Shown here: positions 1 through 11,526 of the stretch, piece by piece
How the letters are laid out: each line of letters starts with the position of its first letter
How positions within the stretch are numbered: position 1 is the stretch's first letter
Origin: Ruminococcus sp.
GTDB taxonomy: Bacteria > Bacillota > Clostridia > Oscillospirales > Acutalibacteraceae
Reading direction: 5' to 3'
Assembly (NCBI GenBank): GCA_022768065.1
Contig: JALELS010000026.1
Span: forward strand, 72,961 to 114,996
Length of the DNA: 42,036 bases
The notes under the pieces: generated by a model
Database searches by the model: none
Told to the model about the DNA's origin: nothing
What the model saw: only the letters and a program-made list of their open reading frames with translations
Made by a program: the position numbers and the translations under genes

Positions 1-1
1 G

Positions 2-454
2 TACTTTGACCAGGAGGAAAACAGAAAGTACATTCCCTATGTCATAGAGCCGTCTCTCGGCGCGGACAGAGTTGCGCTTGCGTTCCTCTGCGACGCTTAT
101 GACGAAGAGGTAATTGACGAAGCCAAAAACGATAAGCGCGTAGTTTTGAGACTTCATCCGGCGCTCGCGCCCATGAAAGCGGCGGTACTTCCGCTCTCAA
201 AGAAGCTCTCGGAAGAGGCGGGCAACATTTACGCCGAGCTTTCAAAGCACTTCTCGGTTGACTATGACGACGCCGGCTCAATAGGCAAGCGCTATCGCCG
301 TCAGGACGAAATCGGCACACCGTTCTCAATAACCTATGACTTTGACAGTAAAGAGGACGGCTGCGTTACGGTTCGCGACAGAGACACTATGGAGCAGACA
401 AGAATACCCGTTTCAGGGCTTGTAAAATATATTGAAGAAAGACTCGAATTTTAA
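2..454 (+). CDS. glyQS: Glycyl-tRNA synthetase, C-terminal part (gene runs off the left edge)
   Basis: Last 150 residues of a class II single-chain (alpha-2) glycyl-tRNA synthetase, the cytoplasmic enzyme that charges tRNA-Gly. Visible are the end of the catalytic core, with the motif 3 region [21 protein letters not shown], and the anticodon-binding domain (from about [19 protein letters not shown] to the stop) with the family's ending [12 protein letters not shown] followed by an amphipathic helix. The frame is open to base 2, so the start lies outside the window. The stop at 452-454 is 20 bp before the next gene, so the two are probably co-transcribed. The single-chain form is usual in Firmicutes that lack the alpha2-beta2 enzyme. 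Any T-box leader would be upstream of the window. Family assignment is firm. Confidence 0.95.
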   Translation, partial: YFDQEENRKYIPYVIEPSLGADRVALAFLCDAYDEEVIDEAKNDKRVVLRLHPALAPMKAAVLPLSKKLSEEAGNIYAELSKHFSVDYDDAGSIGKRYRRQDEIGTPFSITYDFDSKEDGCVTVRDRDTMEQTRIPVSGLVKYIEERLEF

Positions 455-474
455 TATTCGCAAGGGTAATCATT

Positions 475-1452
475 ATGGCAGAGGATAAAATCAAGAAGCT
501 TTTGCTTGTTGTAAATCCGGTTTCCGGCAAAAAGATGGCAAAACGGCATATGATGAAAATGATAGACCGTTTTGACGAGGCGGGGTACAGTGTTACAGCT
601 TGCTGTACACAAAAAAACAAAAACGCGTACGACATTACGTTGTCGCGCGGCGGCAATTTTGATTTGATAGTTTGCGTCGGCGGAGACGGAACTTTAAAGG
701 AGACCGTAGCCGGGGTTATGAAGCTCGGCAAGGATATTCCGCTCGGATTCATTCCGCTCGGCTCTACAAACGATTTTGCAAAATCGCTCGGTATCCCCAC
801 CGATGTAAAGGGAGCCGTTGACGCCATAATAAACGGAACACCCACTCCCGTGGATATGGGTGTTTTCGGAAAAGACAGCTTTATATACGTCGCGGGCTTC
901 GGCAACTTTACCGCGATATCGTATTCGGCAAACCAAAGGGCAAAAAACGTTCTCGGCAAAAACGCTTACTATTTACAGGCTGTGGGTGAGTTTTTCAAAA
1001 TGAAGCCGTTTCACGCCAAGGTCATAGCCGACGGCGAAGTTTTTGAGGGCGACTATTTTTACGGTGCTTTTTCAAATTCGTACTCGGTAGGCGGTATGCC
1101 GGTTCTTCACAATATGGGTGTTGAATTTGACGACGGACTTTTTGAGATGGTGCTTGTGGATATGTTTAAAAATCCCGGTGAAATCGCCTATCTCGCAAAT
1201 TCCATGGTGCGCAAAAACGTAAAAAACAACCGTCTTGTAACGATAAGGCACTGCAAGAATGTAAAATTCATTTTTAACGAGCCTACCCCGTTTACACTCG
1301 ACGGCGAATACGGCGGAGCTTTTACCGAAATAGACGCTTCGTGTATACATAACGCGGTACGCATAATGCTGCATAAGAGCGACTGGGTTGAGCTCTCAAA
1401 GGATTCCGCTCCGAATGCGGAGGATGAAAAAGAGCCTGCCGAAGTAAAATAA
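475..1452 (+). CDS. Diacylglycerol/sphingosine kinase-family lipid kinase
   Basis: 325-aa soluble lipid kinase of the DAGK catalytic (YegS/DgkB) superfamily, expected to phosphorylate diacylglycerol or a related lipid with ATP at the inner membrane face. The N-terminal domain carries VVNPVSGKK (residues about 12-20), the nucleotide-binding signature CVGGDGTLKE near 68-77, and the GSTNDFAKSLGIP loop near 97-109. The C-terminal beta-sandwich ends with the TLDGEYGG motif. Start ATG475 follows AAGGG at 8 nt. It sits 20 bp after glyQS and ends at a strong terminator. The acidic tail (DSAPNAEDEKEPAEVK) is low complexity and probably disordered. The exact substrate cannot be read from sequence. B. 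subtilis DgkB recycles diacylglycerol from lipoteichoic acid synthesis, which is the best guess here. Confidence 0.88.
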   Translation: MAEDKIKKLLLVVNPVSGKKMAKRHMMKMIDRFDEAGYSVTACCTQKNKNAYDITLSRGGNFDLIVCVGGDGTLKETVAGVMKLGKDIPLGFIPLGSTNDFAKSLGIPTDVKGAVDAIINGTPTPVDMGVFGKDSFIYVAGFGNFTAISYSANQRAKNVLGKNAYYLQAVGEFFKMKPFHAKVIADGEVFEGDYFYGAFSNSYSVGGMPVLHNMGVEFDDGLFEMVLVDMFKNPGEIAYLANSMVRKNVKNNRLVTIRHCKNVKFIFNEPTPFTLDGEYGGAFTEIDASCIHNAVRIMLHKSDWVELSKDSAPNAEDEKEPAEVK

Positions 1453-1500
1453 CATTATTTAAATGTATCGGCGGAAAAGACCGATATATTTCATAAGCCG

Positions 1501-1545
1501 AAAAGGGTCTGTAAAAACAAAAGTTTTTACAGACCCTTTTATTTT
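1501..1545. terminator. Bidirectional intrinsic terminator between convergent lipid kinase gene and ntpD
   Basis: A perfect 18-bp inverted repeat (arms 1501-1518 and 1523-1540, 4-nt loop AAAA) sits between two convergent genes. The outer A/T pairs give a short U-tract in both directions (TTTTATTTT rightwards, TTTT leftwards), so it can end both transcripts. Confidence 0.9.
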
Positions 1546-1570
1546 GTCAGAAGCCTTTTTGCGAAACGGT

Positions 1571-2257
1571 TTATCCCATTTCGAGAGCCGCCTCGCGGTC
1601 ATGCTCAATCGCCTTACGGCGCGCCTCTTCAAGCATCATATTTTTAACCTTCATAAGGCGTATTGTAGAGCTTCGCTCATTTTCGTCGAGCTTCATCGTA
1701 ATATACTTTATGGTCTCCTCATACTGAGGTATCATAACGTGTTCAAGCGCATTTACTCGGCGTCTTGTCTTTTCTATTTCTGCGGACATAAGCTGGCACG
1801 ATTTTTCAACTTCCGCAAGGCGAAGCATATACGGCATTATGTCCGACAGGGATTTTACCGCCGCGTCGAGGTCGGTCGACGTAAACGCAAATCCGTATGA
1901 ATATATATCGTTTTCATCGGCGGTCTTGAGCTTTGTCGAGAATACCGGGAGCATTACGCTCATCACGTTTTTTTCGCTGACATCAAGGCTCATTTTCTGC
2001 GACGGCATCATGAGCGCCACATCGAGAGAAGAATCGCTCATAACCGAGCGAGCCAAAGCCATATGCCTGTTTGACTCCTTAATGCCCTCCTCCACCTTGC
2101 GGCGCAATTCCTTGTTTTCTCTTACAAGGTCGAGGAAACGGCGCATCAGCTCATCCTGCTTGTCTTTTAAAAGCTTGTGGCCGCGCCTTGCGGTCGTAAG
2201 CTTTCGTTTCAGATTTGTGAGCTCCATTCTTGTCGGATTCACATTAAGTCTTGCCAA
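1571..2257 (-). CDS. ntpD: V-type ATP synthase subunit D (central stalk)
   Basis: 228-aa subunit D, the coiled-coil rotor shaft that turns inside the A3B3 head. The family opening ARLNVNPTRMELTNLKRKL and the following TTARRGHKLLKDKQDELMR are present. Both ends are long amphipathic helices, as expected for an antiparallel coiled coil. The start is TTG at 2255-2257: GGAGG lies 8 nt upstream, no upstream ATG fits, and the family's conserved N-terminus begins exactly there. It is the last gene of the V-ATPase operon, 36 nt after ntpB, and is followed by a terminator. Confidence 0.95.
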   Translation of the reverse strand: MARLNVNPTRMELTNLKRKLTTARRGHKLLKDKQDELMRRFLDLVRENKELRRKVEEGIKESNRHMALARSVMSDSSLDVALMMPSQKMSLDVSEKNVMSVMLPVFSTKLKTADENDIYSYGFAFTSTDLDAAVKSLSDIMPYMLRLAEVEKSCQLMSAEIEKTRRRVNALEHVMIPQYEETIKYITMKLDENERSSTIRLMKVKNMMLEEARRKAIEHDREAALEMG

Positions 2258-2293
2258 AAACGGTTCCTCCTTTCGGGAAGTTAATGCACCGGG

Positions 2294-3667
2294 TTATTTT
2301 TTGTCGTAATATTCGTCGAGCAACTCGTCGCTGATACGTTTAAGCTCGCTTCTCGGAAGAATTCTGAGAAGTTTCCAGCCTATATCAAGCGTTTCTTCTA
2401 TGGAGCGGTTTGTATTGTAGCCCTGAGACACATACTCTTTTTCAAATTCGTCGGCAAATTTCGCATAGAGCTTATCTATATCGGTAAGCGCAGCCTCGCC
2501 GAGTACCACCATAAGCTCCTTTGCGTCTTTACCTCTTGCATATGCGGAAAAGAGCTGGTTCATGGTGTTTGAATGGTCTTTTCTCGTTTTGCCCTCGCCT
2601 ATACCCTTATCTTTAAGTCTTGAAAGCGACGGTAAAACGTCGATAGGCGGCATTATTCCGCGACGGTAAAGGTCACGGCTCAAAATAATCTGACCCTCTG
2701 TGATATATCCCGTAAGGTCGGGAATCGGATGGGTCTTGTCGTCCTCGGGCATAGTGAGTATGGGTATCATTGTGATACTGCCGTCCTTGCCGCGCTGGCG
2801 ACCGGCTCTCTCGTAAATGGACGCGAGGTCGGTATACATATATCCGGGATAACCGCGGCGGCTCGGAACCTCTTTTCTTGCCGCAGAAACTTCACGGAGC
2901 GCGTCCGCATAGTTAGTTATATCGGTTAAAATTACAAGCACGTGCATACCCTTGTCAAATGCGAGGTATTCGGCGGCTGTAAGAGCCATTTTAGGCGTTG
3001 CTATACGCTCTATGGCAGGGTCGTTTGCAAGGTTTGAGAACATAACCGTTCTGTCTATGGCGCCCGTTTCCTTAAATGACTGAATAAAGAAGTCGGATTC
3101 CTCAAAGGTAATACCCATAGCGGCAAAGACAACGGCGAATTTCTCATCAGCCGAACGCACCTTCGCCTGCCTTGCTATCTGAGCGGCAAGCTGTGCGTGC
3201 GGAAGACCCGACGCAGAGAAGATGGGAAGCTTTTGACCTCTTACGAGGGTATTAAGCCCGTCTATTGCAGAAACGCCCGTCTGTATAAATTCCTGCGGAT
3301 AAGCTCTTGCCGCCGGATTCATAGGCATACCGTTTACATTCATCCTCTTTTCGGGGATTATTTCGGGGCCGCCGTCTATGGGTCTGCCGAGTCCGTCAAA
3401 GACTCTGCCGAGCATATCTTCGGAAACTCCGAGTTCCATCATTCTGCCGAGGAAACGCACCTTACTGTTTGAAAGGTTTATGCCGGTGGACGCCTCAAAC
3501 AGCTGAACGAGAGCGTCCGTTCCGTTGACTTCAAGCACGCGGCATCTTCTTGTTTCGCCGCTCTCAAGTTCAATTTCACCGAGTTCGTCGTATTTGACGC
3601 CCTCGACTTCCTTGACGAGCATAAGAGGTCCTGCTACCTCCTGAACGGTTCTGTATTCCTTAGGCAT
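2294..3667 (-). CDS. ntpB: V-type ATP synthase subunit B (non-catalytic head subunit)
   Basis: 457-aa regulatory head subunit alternating with A in the A3B3 hexamer. It has the N-terminal beta barrel, the degenerate nucleotide-binding region around [19 protein letters not shown] (no Walker A lysine), and the signature [18 protein letters not shown]. The C-terminal helical domain is full length. Start ATG3667 overlaps the ntpA stop by one base (TGATG), a sign of translational coupling that would help give A and B equal amounts. Confidence 0.97.
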   Translation of the reverse strand: MPKEYRTVQEVAGPLMLVKEVEGVKYDELGEIELESGETRRCRVLEVNGTDALVQLFEASTGINLSNSKVRFLGRMMELGVSEDMLGRVFDGLGRPIDGGPEIIPEKRMNVNGMPMNPAARAYPQEFIQTGVSAIDGLNTLVRGQKLPIFSASGLPHAQLAAQIARQAKVRSADEKFAVVFAAMGITFEESDFFIQSFKETGAIDRTVMFSNLANDPAIERIATPKMALTAAEYLAFDKGMHVLVILTDITNYADALREVSAARKEVPSRRGYPGYMYTDLASIYERAGRQRGKDGSITMIPILTMPEDDKTHPIPDLTGYITEGQIILSRDLYRRGIMPPIDVLPSLSRLKDKGIGEGKTRKDHSNTMNQLFSAYARGKDAKELMVVLGEAALTDIDKLYAKFADEFEKEYVSQGYNTNRSIEETLDIGWKLLRILPRSELKRISDELLDEYYDKK

Positions 3668-5439
3668 CAGTCATCCTCCCCTTCTTTTACTGCCTCGGCG
3701 AGTTCCGAGGAAAGTCTTTCGTTTATCTCGGCAAATTCTTTGTCGATGTTCTCTTCTTTAACGTACTTAAATCTGCCTATCGCTTCTCTTACCGGCAACG
3801 CGGCGATTTTTTCTATATCCGCGCCCTTATTCAATGCGTCGAGCGAGCGGTCATAATACATAAGCATAAGCTTCATCATAAAGCACTGCTTTTTAAGACT
3901 TGTGTAGGTGTCTACTTCGTGGAACGCAAGCTGATGCAGGAAGTCCTCGCGGATGCTTCTTGCAGCCTCCATTTTAAGTCTGTCGGAGGGTGACAGGGCG
4001 TCCATACCGACAAGCTTTACTATTTCGTCAAGCGACGCTTCGTCGGAGAGAATACCCATTATACGGGTACGCATATTCGTCCAATCCTTGTCAACATTTT
4101 CGTTGAACCATTTTCCGAGGCTGTCGGCATAGAGCGAATATGAAGTAAGCCAGTTAATAGCCGGGAAGTGGCGCTTATATGCGAGCGCGGAATCAAGCCC
4201 CCAGAATACCTTTACTATTCTCAGCGTTGCCTGAGATACCGGTTCCGAAATGTCGCCGCCAGGTGGCGATACGGCGCCTATTACCGAGAGCGAACCCTCT
4301 TTGTCGTCCGAGCCGAGAGTCACTATACGTCCGGCGCGCTCATAGAACTGAGCGAGTCGTGAACCGAGGTATGCGGGGTAGCCCTCTTCGCCGGGCATTT
4401 CTTCAAGTCTGCCCGACATTTCGCGCAGAGCCTCTGCCCAACGTGAGGTGGAGTCCGCCATAAGCGCCACGGAGTAGCCCATATCGCGGAAATATTCGGC
4501 AATTGTAATGCCTGTATAAATCGAAGCTTCACGAGCCGCAACGGGCATATCCGAAGTGTTCGCTATAAGAACGGTGCGCTCCATAAGCGATTTGCCGGTA
4601 TGCGGATCTATAAGCTCGGGAAATTCGTTTAAAACATCGGTCATTTCGTTGCCGCGTTCGCCGCAGCCTATATAAACGACTATATCAGCCTCCGCCCATT
4701 TTGCGAGCTGATGCTGAGTTACGGTTTTACCGCTTCCGAAAGGACCGGGTATTGCGGCAACGCCGCCCTTTGCTATCGGAAAAAGCGCGTCGATAACACG
4801 CTGACCCGTGATAAGCGGAACATCGGGAGAAAGCTTTTTCTTGTACGGTCTGCCGCGCCTTACGGGCCACTTCTGCATAAGCTTTACGGGAACAACGGTG
4901 CCGTCGTCCTTTTCTATTTCGCCTATCGTGTCTTCAACCGTATAGTCGCCCTCCGAAAGGCTCTTCACCTTGCCGGAAATGCCTATCGGCACCATTATTT
5001 TGTGGCGGACAATATCGGTCTCCTGAACAAAGCCGAGTTCGTCGCCCGATGTCACGTATGCACCGATTTCGGCGGTAACGTTAAAATGCCACTTCTTCTC
5101 TCGCGAGAGTGACGGCACCTCTACGCCTCTGGGTAAGTTGTTGCCTACCTTTTTCATTATTTCGACGAGGGGTCTTTGAATACCGTCGAATATTCCTTCG
5201 ATAAGACCCGGTCCGAGTTCAACACTCAGCGGTTCTTCCGTGGATTCAACAGGCTCGCCCGTGCCGAGACCGGAAGTGTCTTCATATACCTGAATTGACG
5301 CCTTATCGCCGTGCATCTCGATTATCTCGCCGATAAGCCTTTTGTCGCTTACCCTTACAACGTCGAACATATTGGCGTCACGCATATGCTCGGCAACTAC
5401 GAGAGGTCCGGCTACTTTGAGTATTGTTCCTTTGCTCAT
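3667..5439 (-). CDS. ntpA: V-type ATP synthase subunit A (catalytic)
   Basis: 590-aa catalytic subunit that hydrolyses or makes ATP. It shows the N-terminal barrel ([14 protein letters not shown]), the A-specific non-homologous insert, the Walker A loop [14 protein letters not shown], the ERGNEM segment, and the [16 protein letters not shown] and [22 protein letters not shown] signatures. I chose ATG5439 rather than an in-frame ATG 120 nt upstream: the family begins MSKG..., GGGTGG precedes it, and the upstream residues have no family similarity. Upstream lies a 494-nt non-coding stretch with tandem repeats that separates the A-B-D block from the rest of the operon; the block may have its own promoter, but I could not identify a good one. 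Confidence 0.97.
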   Translation of the reverse strand: MSKGTILKVAGPLVVAEHMRDANMFDVVRVSDKRLIGEIIEMHGDKASIQVYEDTSGLGTGEPVESTEEPLSVELGPGLIEGIFDGIQRPLVEIMKKVGNNLPRGVEVPSLSREKKWHFNVTAEIGAYVTSGDELGFVQETDIVRHKIMVPIGISGKVKSLSEGDYTVEDTIGEIEKDDGTVVPVKLMQKWPVRRGRPYKKKLSPDVPLITGQRVIDALFPIAKGGVAAIPGPFGSGKTVTQHQLAKWAEADIVVYIGCGERGNEMTDVLNEFPELIDPHTGKSLMERTVLIANTSDMPVAAREASIYTGITIAEYFRDMGYSVALMADSTSRWAEALREMSGRLEEMPGEEGYPAYLGSRLAQFYERAGRIVTLGSDDKEGSLSVIGAVSPPGGDISEPVSQATLRIVKVFWGLDSALAYKRHFPAINWLTSYSLYADSLGKWFNENVDKDWTNMRTRIMGILSDEASLDEIVKLVGMDALSPSDRLKMEAARSIREDFLHQLAFHEVDTYTSLKKQCFMMKLMLMYYDRSLDALNKGADIEKIAALPVREAIGRFKYVKEENIDKEFAEINERLSSELAEAVKEGEDD

Positions 5440-5611
5440 ATTAGTTCCACCCTTCAAAGGTTTGGTTGATTTTACGGTCCAAAGACAAGCGATTTTCACC
5501 GCCTGCCGTGTAAATATTTTGGGTTTATTTTGAGTGACGATATGCGTAAAACAGCGCAAATCTCACCTCGAAATTCAGTTAAAACCCATGTGCATTATAT
5601 TAAGATACTGT

Positions 5612-5938
5612 GTGCGCTGCCGTGGGATTTTCTTTAGCCACGAAGCGTACAAAGTGCACGAAAGTGTGAAAAAATTTTCTCAAATACGTGCTAAAACCCT
5701 AACATTGAAATTTAATTAAGGTGTTTTGGTGCGTAGATGGGGAATTTTCTTTTGCCCCGACACATACAAAATACGCGAATGGGCGAAAAATTTTCTCAAA
5801 TACGTGCTAAAACCCTAACATTGAAATTTAATTAAGGCGTTTTGGTGCGTAGATGGGGAATTTTCTTTTACCCCGAAGCGTACAAAGGTACGCGAGCGGG
5901 TGAAAAAAATTTCTCAGATGCGTGCTAAAACCCTTAAT
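5612..5938 (-). repeat. Imperfect ~117-bp tandem repeat array between ntpF and ntpA
   Basis: Units start at 5612, 5729 and 5845 (periods 117 and 116). The second and third are nearly identical over their first 30 bases and the first is diverged. The third is cut short where it meets the ntpF stop codon. A degraded further copy is suggested around 5540-5604. Each unit carries a C-rich/G-rich short dyad flanking AAAGAAAATT, and a central dyad that is best preserved in unit 3 (GCGTAC-N4-GTACGC at 5878-5893). No ribosome-binding site or conserved reading frame crosses it. It accounts for almost all of the 494-nt gap. Confidence 0.85.
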
Positions 5939-6245
5939 TAACGATATCGGAACCGACGGCTCGTTCAACAAATCCGCTTACCTCTCTCATACCGAGGCCT
6001 GTATTACCGGTGACACCGGGAATGGGGATTATGGCGGGGAGAGGGCTGTCTTTAAAGCGCTCGATTTCGGGAGCGATAAGCTCCGCGAGAGCCTCGGTTA
6101 TAAAGATAACGGCGTAGCCCTCTTCGGCAAGCTTTTTGAGTTTGTGCGAAGCGCTTTGCGGATCGTCCTCGGGAAATACCGAAAGTCCGAGAGACGCAAA
6201 ACCGTAAATACTGTCGCGGTCGCCCATTGCGGCTATTTTATACAT
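5934..6245 (-). CDS. ntpF: V-type ATP synthase subunit F
   Basis: 103-aa Rossmann-like small subunit attached to the rotor shaft with D. The family opening YKIAAMGDRDSIYGFASLGL is present, followed by a region (GYAVIFITEALAELI) that matches the central strand and helix. ATG6245 is chosen because the family starts MYKIA; it overlaps the 3' end of ntpC by 8 nt, so translation is probably coupled. An ATG 21 nt further up would place the start directly on the AAAGG sequence. The stop codon lies inside the last repeat unit of the adjoining array. Confidence 0.93.
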   Translation of the reverse strand: MYKIAAMGDRDSIYGFASLGLSVFPEDDPQSASHKLKKLAEEGYAVIFITEALAELIAPEIERFKDSPLPAIIPIPGVTGNTGLGMREVSGFVERAVGSDIVN

Positions 6246-7203
6246 ACAGTTCACGCATCCTTTCACGGACGACTTCTTCGCTCGTACCGTTGAATTTTGC
6301 CGACAGGATTATGCGGACGCAGCCGATTTCGGTCATTCTCGCAAAAATATATGCGGCGAGCGGACCGAGCCCGAAAGCCGTGTATTTGGCTTTTTTCATG
6401 TTCTCCATAACGGCGTCGTCGCAATATTTTTCAAAGGACGACGGGCTCTTTTTAAGAGCCTCGGCAAAAGAATCAAGCCCGAGCGACGAAATAAAACCGT
6501 AAAAGGCGTCTGTGCCCTGCAACGAGGCGGCAATCAAATCCGCCTTTTTTATTTCGGGTATGTCGGGCAGCGCCTCTTCAAGGAAGCCGCGCTTTTTACC
6601 GGTAAGAATTGCGCGATAAGCGGTTTTCAGCACAGCCGATTTTATGAATATGTCGCCGTATGCCGAAACAATATCGTTGTCGGCGCTTTTTGCAAAGCCC
6701 GCCATAGACTCAAGACAGGCTCTGTCTGCGGCAATGTCGCAGAGCTGACCGTTTTCGGTTTTGGTTATAACATCAAAACACTTTTTTGCGGCAGCGGAAA
6801 TGAAATCCGGCAGAGAGTCGAAATCGCGCTCCTTAACCGCTTTTAAAAGTCGGTCCCCCGGTATTACGGACGGCGAAACGAGGTATTTTTCCGCGTCATC
6901 ACCGGTTTTTTCGCTCTTTAGCGCCGCCTTTAAATTTTGGAAATCGTTTTTAATTATGAATATGTCGAGAGCCTCGGCACTCGGTGCAACCGACTTTATA
7001 AGCGACCACGTTTTTTCGGTTTCGCCGTCAAGCATAGCGGAATAATCGCTGCCAAAGGAAGTGTCGTAGCCCTTGCCGTCAAGCAGCGTGAGCGCCGTCT
7101 TGTAATCGGGAGCGTCTATGAGTGCGTCAATATCGGCACGTGAGAGAAGCGACAGCTCATTAGCTCTTATATTCGCCACCGCATAAAGATAATTGTTATC
7201 CAT
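6238..7203 (-). CDS. ntpC: V-type ATP synthase subunit C (d-subunit homologue)
   Basis: 321-aa funnel-shaped, all-helical subunit that joins the rotor shaft to the membrane c-ring. The start YLYAVANIRANELSLLSRADIDALI is typical. The rest is helical and shows the usual low conservation of this family. ATG7203 follows GGAGG at about 11 nt. It lies 22 nt after ntpE and overlaps ntpF by 8 nt. Identification rests mainly on the N-terminal motif and on operon position. Confidence 0.92.
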   Translation of the reverse strand: MDNNYLYAVANIRANELSLLSRADIDALIDAPDYKTALTLLDGKGYDTSFGSDYSAMLDGETEKTWSLIKSVAPSAEALDIFIIKNDFQNLKAALKSEKTGDDAEKYLVSPSVIPGDRLLKAVKERDFDSLPDFISAAAKKCFDVITKTENGQLCDIAADRACLESMAGFAKSADNDIVSAYGDIFIKSAVLKTAYRAILTGKKRGFLEEALPDIPEIKKADLIAASLQGTDAFYGFISSLGLDSFAEALKKSPSSFEKYCDDAVMENMKKAKYTAFGLGPLAAYIFARMTEIGCVRIILSAKFNGTSEEVVRERMRELYV

Positions 7204-7225
7204 TTAAACGCTTCCCTCCTTTATA

Positions 7226-7813
7226 TCAGTTAAAAAGTAATTTGTTAAGCTCGTCAAAAAGCTCGTCGCGCTTTTCCGAAACAAGCGAACCGAACGTGCA
7301 GTTTACGTCTATATCGCCGTAGACAAGCATAAATCCGCTGTCTATATCGCAGGAGTCGCCGAGAGAGACGCTGCCTTTGCCCGAAAGCGCGGAATTGACA
7401 CCGCTTATGAAATTTTGCGGCAGCTTTGCGGTATCCTCTTTTGAAAAACGTATAACTCCGTCGCCTGCAAGCGCATTTTTAACGGCAAGTTCCTTTAACA
7501 TCTCAAAATACTCTCTTTTGGGGAGCGCTTTTAAGACATCTACCGCCCTGCCGAGTATGTCCTCAATCGCCTCGATTTTTCCCTCGAGAACCGTCTGCTT
7601 CTTTTTAAGCTCGGCGGAGCTTTTGGCGGACGCCAAAACGGAAGCGACCTTTGCAACCGTTCTCTCTTCGCTCTGAGCTTTCATCTCGGAGGCCTTTTTT
7701 TCGGCGGCAAGGGATATCTCTTCGGCTTTTTTGTTTGCCTCATCGGAAATTTCTTTTATGCGCTGTGACGAGTCCGAGCCGATCTCTGAAATAATTTTAT
7801 CTAATCCCGTCAT
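7226..7813 (-). CDS. ntpE: V-type ATP synthase subunit E (peripheral stalk)
   Basis: 195-aa peripheral-stalk subunit. The first about 85 residues are a charged Ala/Lys/Glu-rich coiled coil (EISDEANKKAEEISLAAEKK) that pairs with the G/H subunit. The C-terminal globular part, which binds the head, has the DIDSGFMLVYGDIDVNCTF segment typical of E subunits. The start has AAGGG about 9 nt upstream. It is spaced 12 nt from ntpK and 22 nt from ntpC. Confidence 0.92.
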   Translation of the reverse strand: MTGLDKIISEIGSDSSQRIKEISDEANKKAEEISLAAEKKASEMKAQSEERTVAKVASVLASAKSSAELKKKQTVLEGKIEAIEDILGRAVDVLKALPKREYFEMLKELAVKNALAGDGVIRFSKEDTAKLPQNFISGVNSALSGKGSVSLGDSCDIDSGFMLVYGDIDVNCTFGSLVSEKRDELFDELNKLLFN

Positions 7814-7825
7814 AAAGCTTCACCC

Positions 7826-10280
<2,455 letters not shown>

Positions 10281-10326
10281 TTTTAATTTTGCCGTAAGCC
10301 ATCACCTCACTTTGCAAAATGTTTTA

Positions 10327-10638
10327 TCACTTAAGCAATGTATCTTTTACAATGCCGACAGCTTCCGATAGTTTTTCGGCGGACTCTCTTTTAAGCCCGT
10401 CTGCATATTTTTGGGCTTCTTTTACCGCCTCGGTAACGATTACCTCTGCCGTATCTTTGGCTTTTTTGATTTCGGCTGCCTCGTACACGGCACATTCCTT
10501 TTCTTTCTCCGACAGGAGCTTTTCGGCGTCGTCATTTGCCTTTTTTATGATTTTGTTTGCTTCGATTTCGGCGTTTTTTTCGTTTTCCGCCGCCTCGTTT
10601 TCTTTTGCCATAACTTTTTTCAGCATTTCTGCCGCCAT
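10327..10638 (-). CDS. ntpH: V-type ATPase peripheral-stalk subunit G/H
   Basis: 103-aa, almost entirely charged coiled coil (KENEAAENEKNAEIEANKII and a repeated Ala/Lys/Glu pattern), the expected partner of subunit E in the peripheral stalk. First gene of the operon. ATG10638 has AGGTGA just upstream; a GTG 9 nt earlier would overlap that site. Sequence identity in this family is low, so the name rests on position, length and coiled-coil character. Both NtpG and NtpH names are used for such proteins. Confidence 0.8.
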   Translation of the reverse strand: MAAEMLKKVMAKENEAAENEKNAEIEANKIIKKANDDAEKLLSEKEKECAVYEAAEIKKAKDTAEVIVTEAVKEAQKYADGLKRESAEKLSEAVGIVKDTLLK

Positions 10639-10707
10639 ACGCTTCACCTCATATCTGTATTTTATCTTAAATATGCAATAATTATCATAAAAAAGAATTA
10701 CGGAAGA

Positions 10708-10735
10708 AGTATACCATAAATTAACGGATTTGTAA
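10708..10735 (-). promoter_or_regulatory. Predicted sigma-A promoter of the V-ATPase operon
   Basis: On the minus strand: -35 TTACAA (10735-10730), 16-bp spacer, extended -10 TGG-TATACT (hexamer at 10713-10708). It is about 65 nt upstream of the first gene, with an A/T-rich leader and no obvious terminator. Confidence 0.6.
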
Positions 10736-10825
10736 TGTTTTTTATGAAATTTGTATTATTTTTTTATTATTATGCAAATATGTTATCAACACTCGCCTAT
10801 TATACGGAAAAATTTTAAAAAAGTG

Positions 10826-10854
10826 TTGAATAATGAACTTGTTTATATTATAAT
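10826..10854 (+). promoter_or_regulatory. Predicted sigma-A promoter of the tetR-CDF operon
   Basis: -35 TTGAAT (10826-10831), 17-bp spacer, consensus -10 TATAAT (10849-10854), about 80 nt before the regulator gene and divergent from the V-ATPase promoter. Confidence 0.75.
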
Positions 10855-10932
10855 AACAGCTGTCTATTAAATCAATAAACGAACTATGTTTGTTTGTCTA
10901 AAATCAGGCAAGAGAAAGGATGTTTGGATAAA

Positions 10933-11526
10933 ATGGCAGAAAAAGCAGTCGACAGCAGAGTACGCAGAACCAAAAGGCTTTTAAAACAGGGGCTCACCGA
11001 GCTTATGGCTCAAAAGAGTATCAAAAAAATAACCGTAAGAGAGCTCTCGGAGCTTGTAGATATAAACCGCGGCACGTTTTATTTGCATTACAAAGATATA
11101 TACGACCTTGTGGAGCAGATAGAAAACGAGCTGTTCCAAGAGTTTGAGTCTATTCTGATGAGCTACACCATAGACGATTTTTCACGCCGCCCGAAGCAGC
11201 TTTTGACGGACGTGTGTAAATTCCTTGACGAAAACCGCGATATTTGCTCGGCACTCCTCGGCGACAACGGCGATATAAACTTCACTCAGAAGCTCCGCAG
11301 CTTTATACGCAAAAAGTGCTTTGACGACATAACCGCATCATATAATGTAAACGACATATCCGAATTTGAATTTCTCTATTCTTATTTCGAGTCCGGCTTT
11401 ATAGGCGTTGCGCGCTACTGGCTTCAGCATCCGGAAGCCGGCAAGAGCGCCGAGGATATAGCGAACATAATAGAGAGAATATTTGTATTCGGCATAAAAG
11501 ATTTTAACGTGGAAGAAAAGAAATGA
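10933..11526 (+). CDS. TetR/AcrR-family transcriptional regulator
   Basis: 197-aa repressor-type regulator. The N-terminal helix-turn-helix (RRTKRLLKQGLTELM...ITVRELSELVDINRGTFYLHYKDIYDLVEQIE) is of the TetR type with the FYLHY recognition helix. The C-terminal part resembles the TetR_C_8-like ligand domain of Firmicute regulators. I start at ATG10933, with AAAGGA 12 nt upstream; an in-frame TTG at 10894 would add 13 residues. The stop overlaps the start of the next gene (ATGA), so it is co-translated with the CDF exporter and probably regulates it. The ligand, perhaps a metal, is inference only. Confidence 0.9.
   Translation: MAEKAVDSRVRRTKRLLKQGLTELMAQKSIKKITVRELSELVDINRGTFYLHYKDIYDLVEQIENELFQEFESILMSYTIDDFSRRPKQLLTDVCKFLDENRDICSALLGDNGDINFTQKLRSFIRKKCFDDITASYNVNDISEFEFLYSYFESGFIGVARYWLQHPEAGKSAEDIANIIERIFVFGIKDFNVEEKK

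Noticed and set aside
5534-5719. 61-codon plus-strand frame in the V-ATPase repeat region
   Set aside because: It runs across diverged repeat units, is not kept in the other copies and has no ribosome-binding site.
5612-5938. Possible CRISPR array in the ntpF-ntpA gap
   Set aside because: The whole 117-bp unit repeats, including what would be spacers; there are no short identical repeats with unique spacers and no cas genes.
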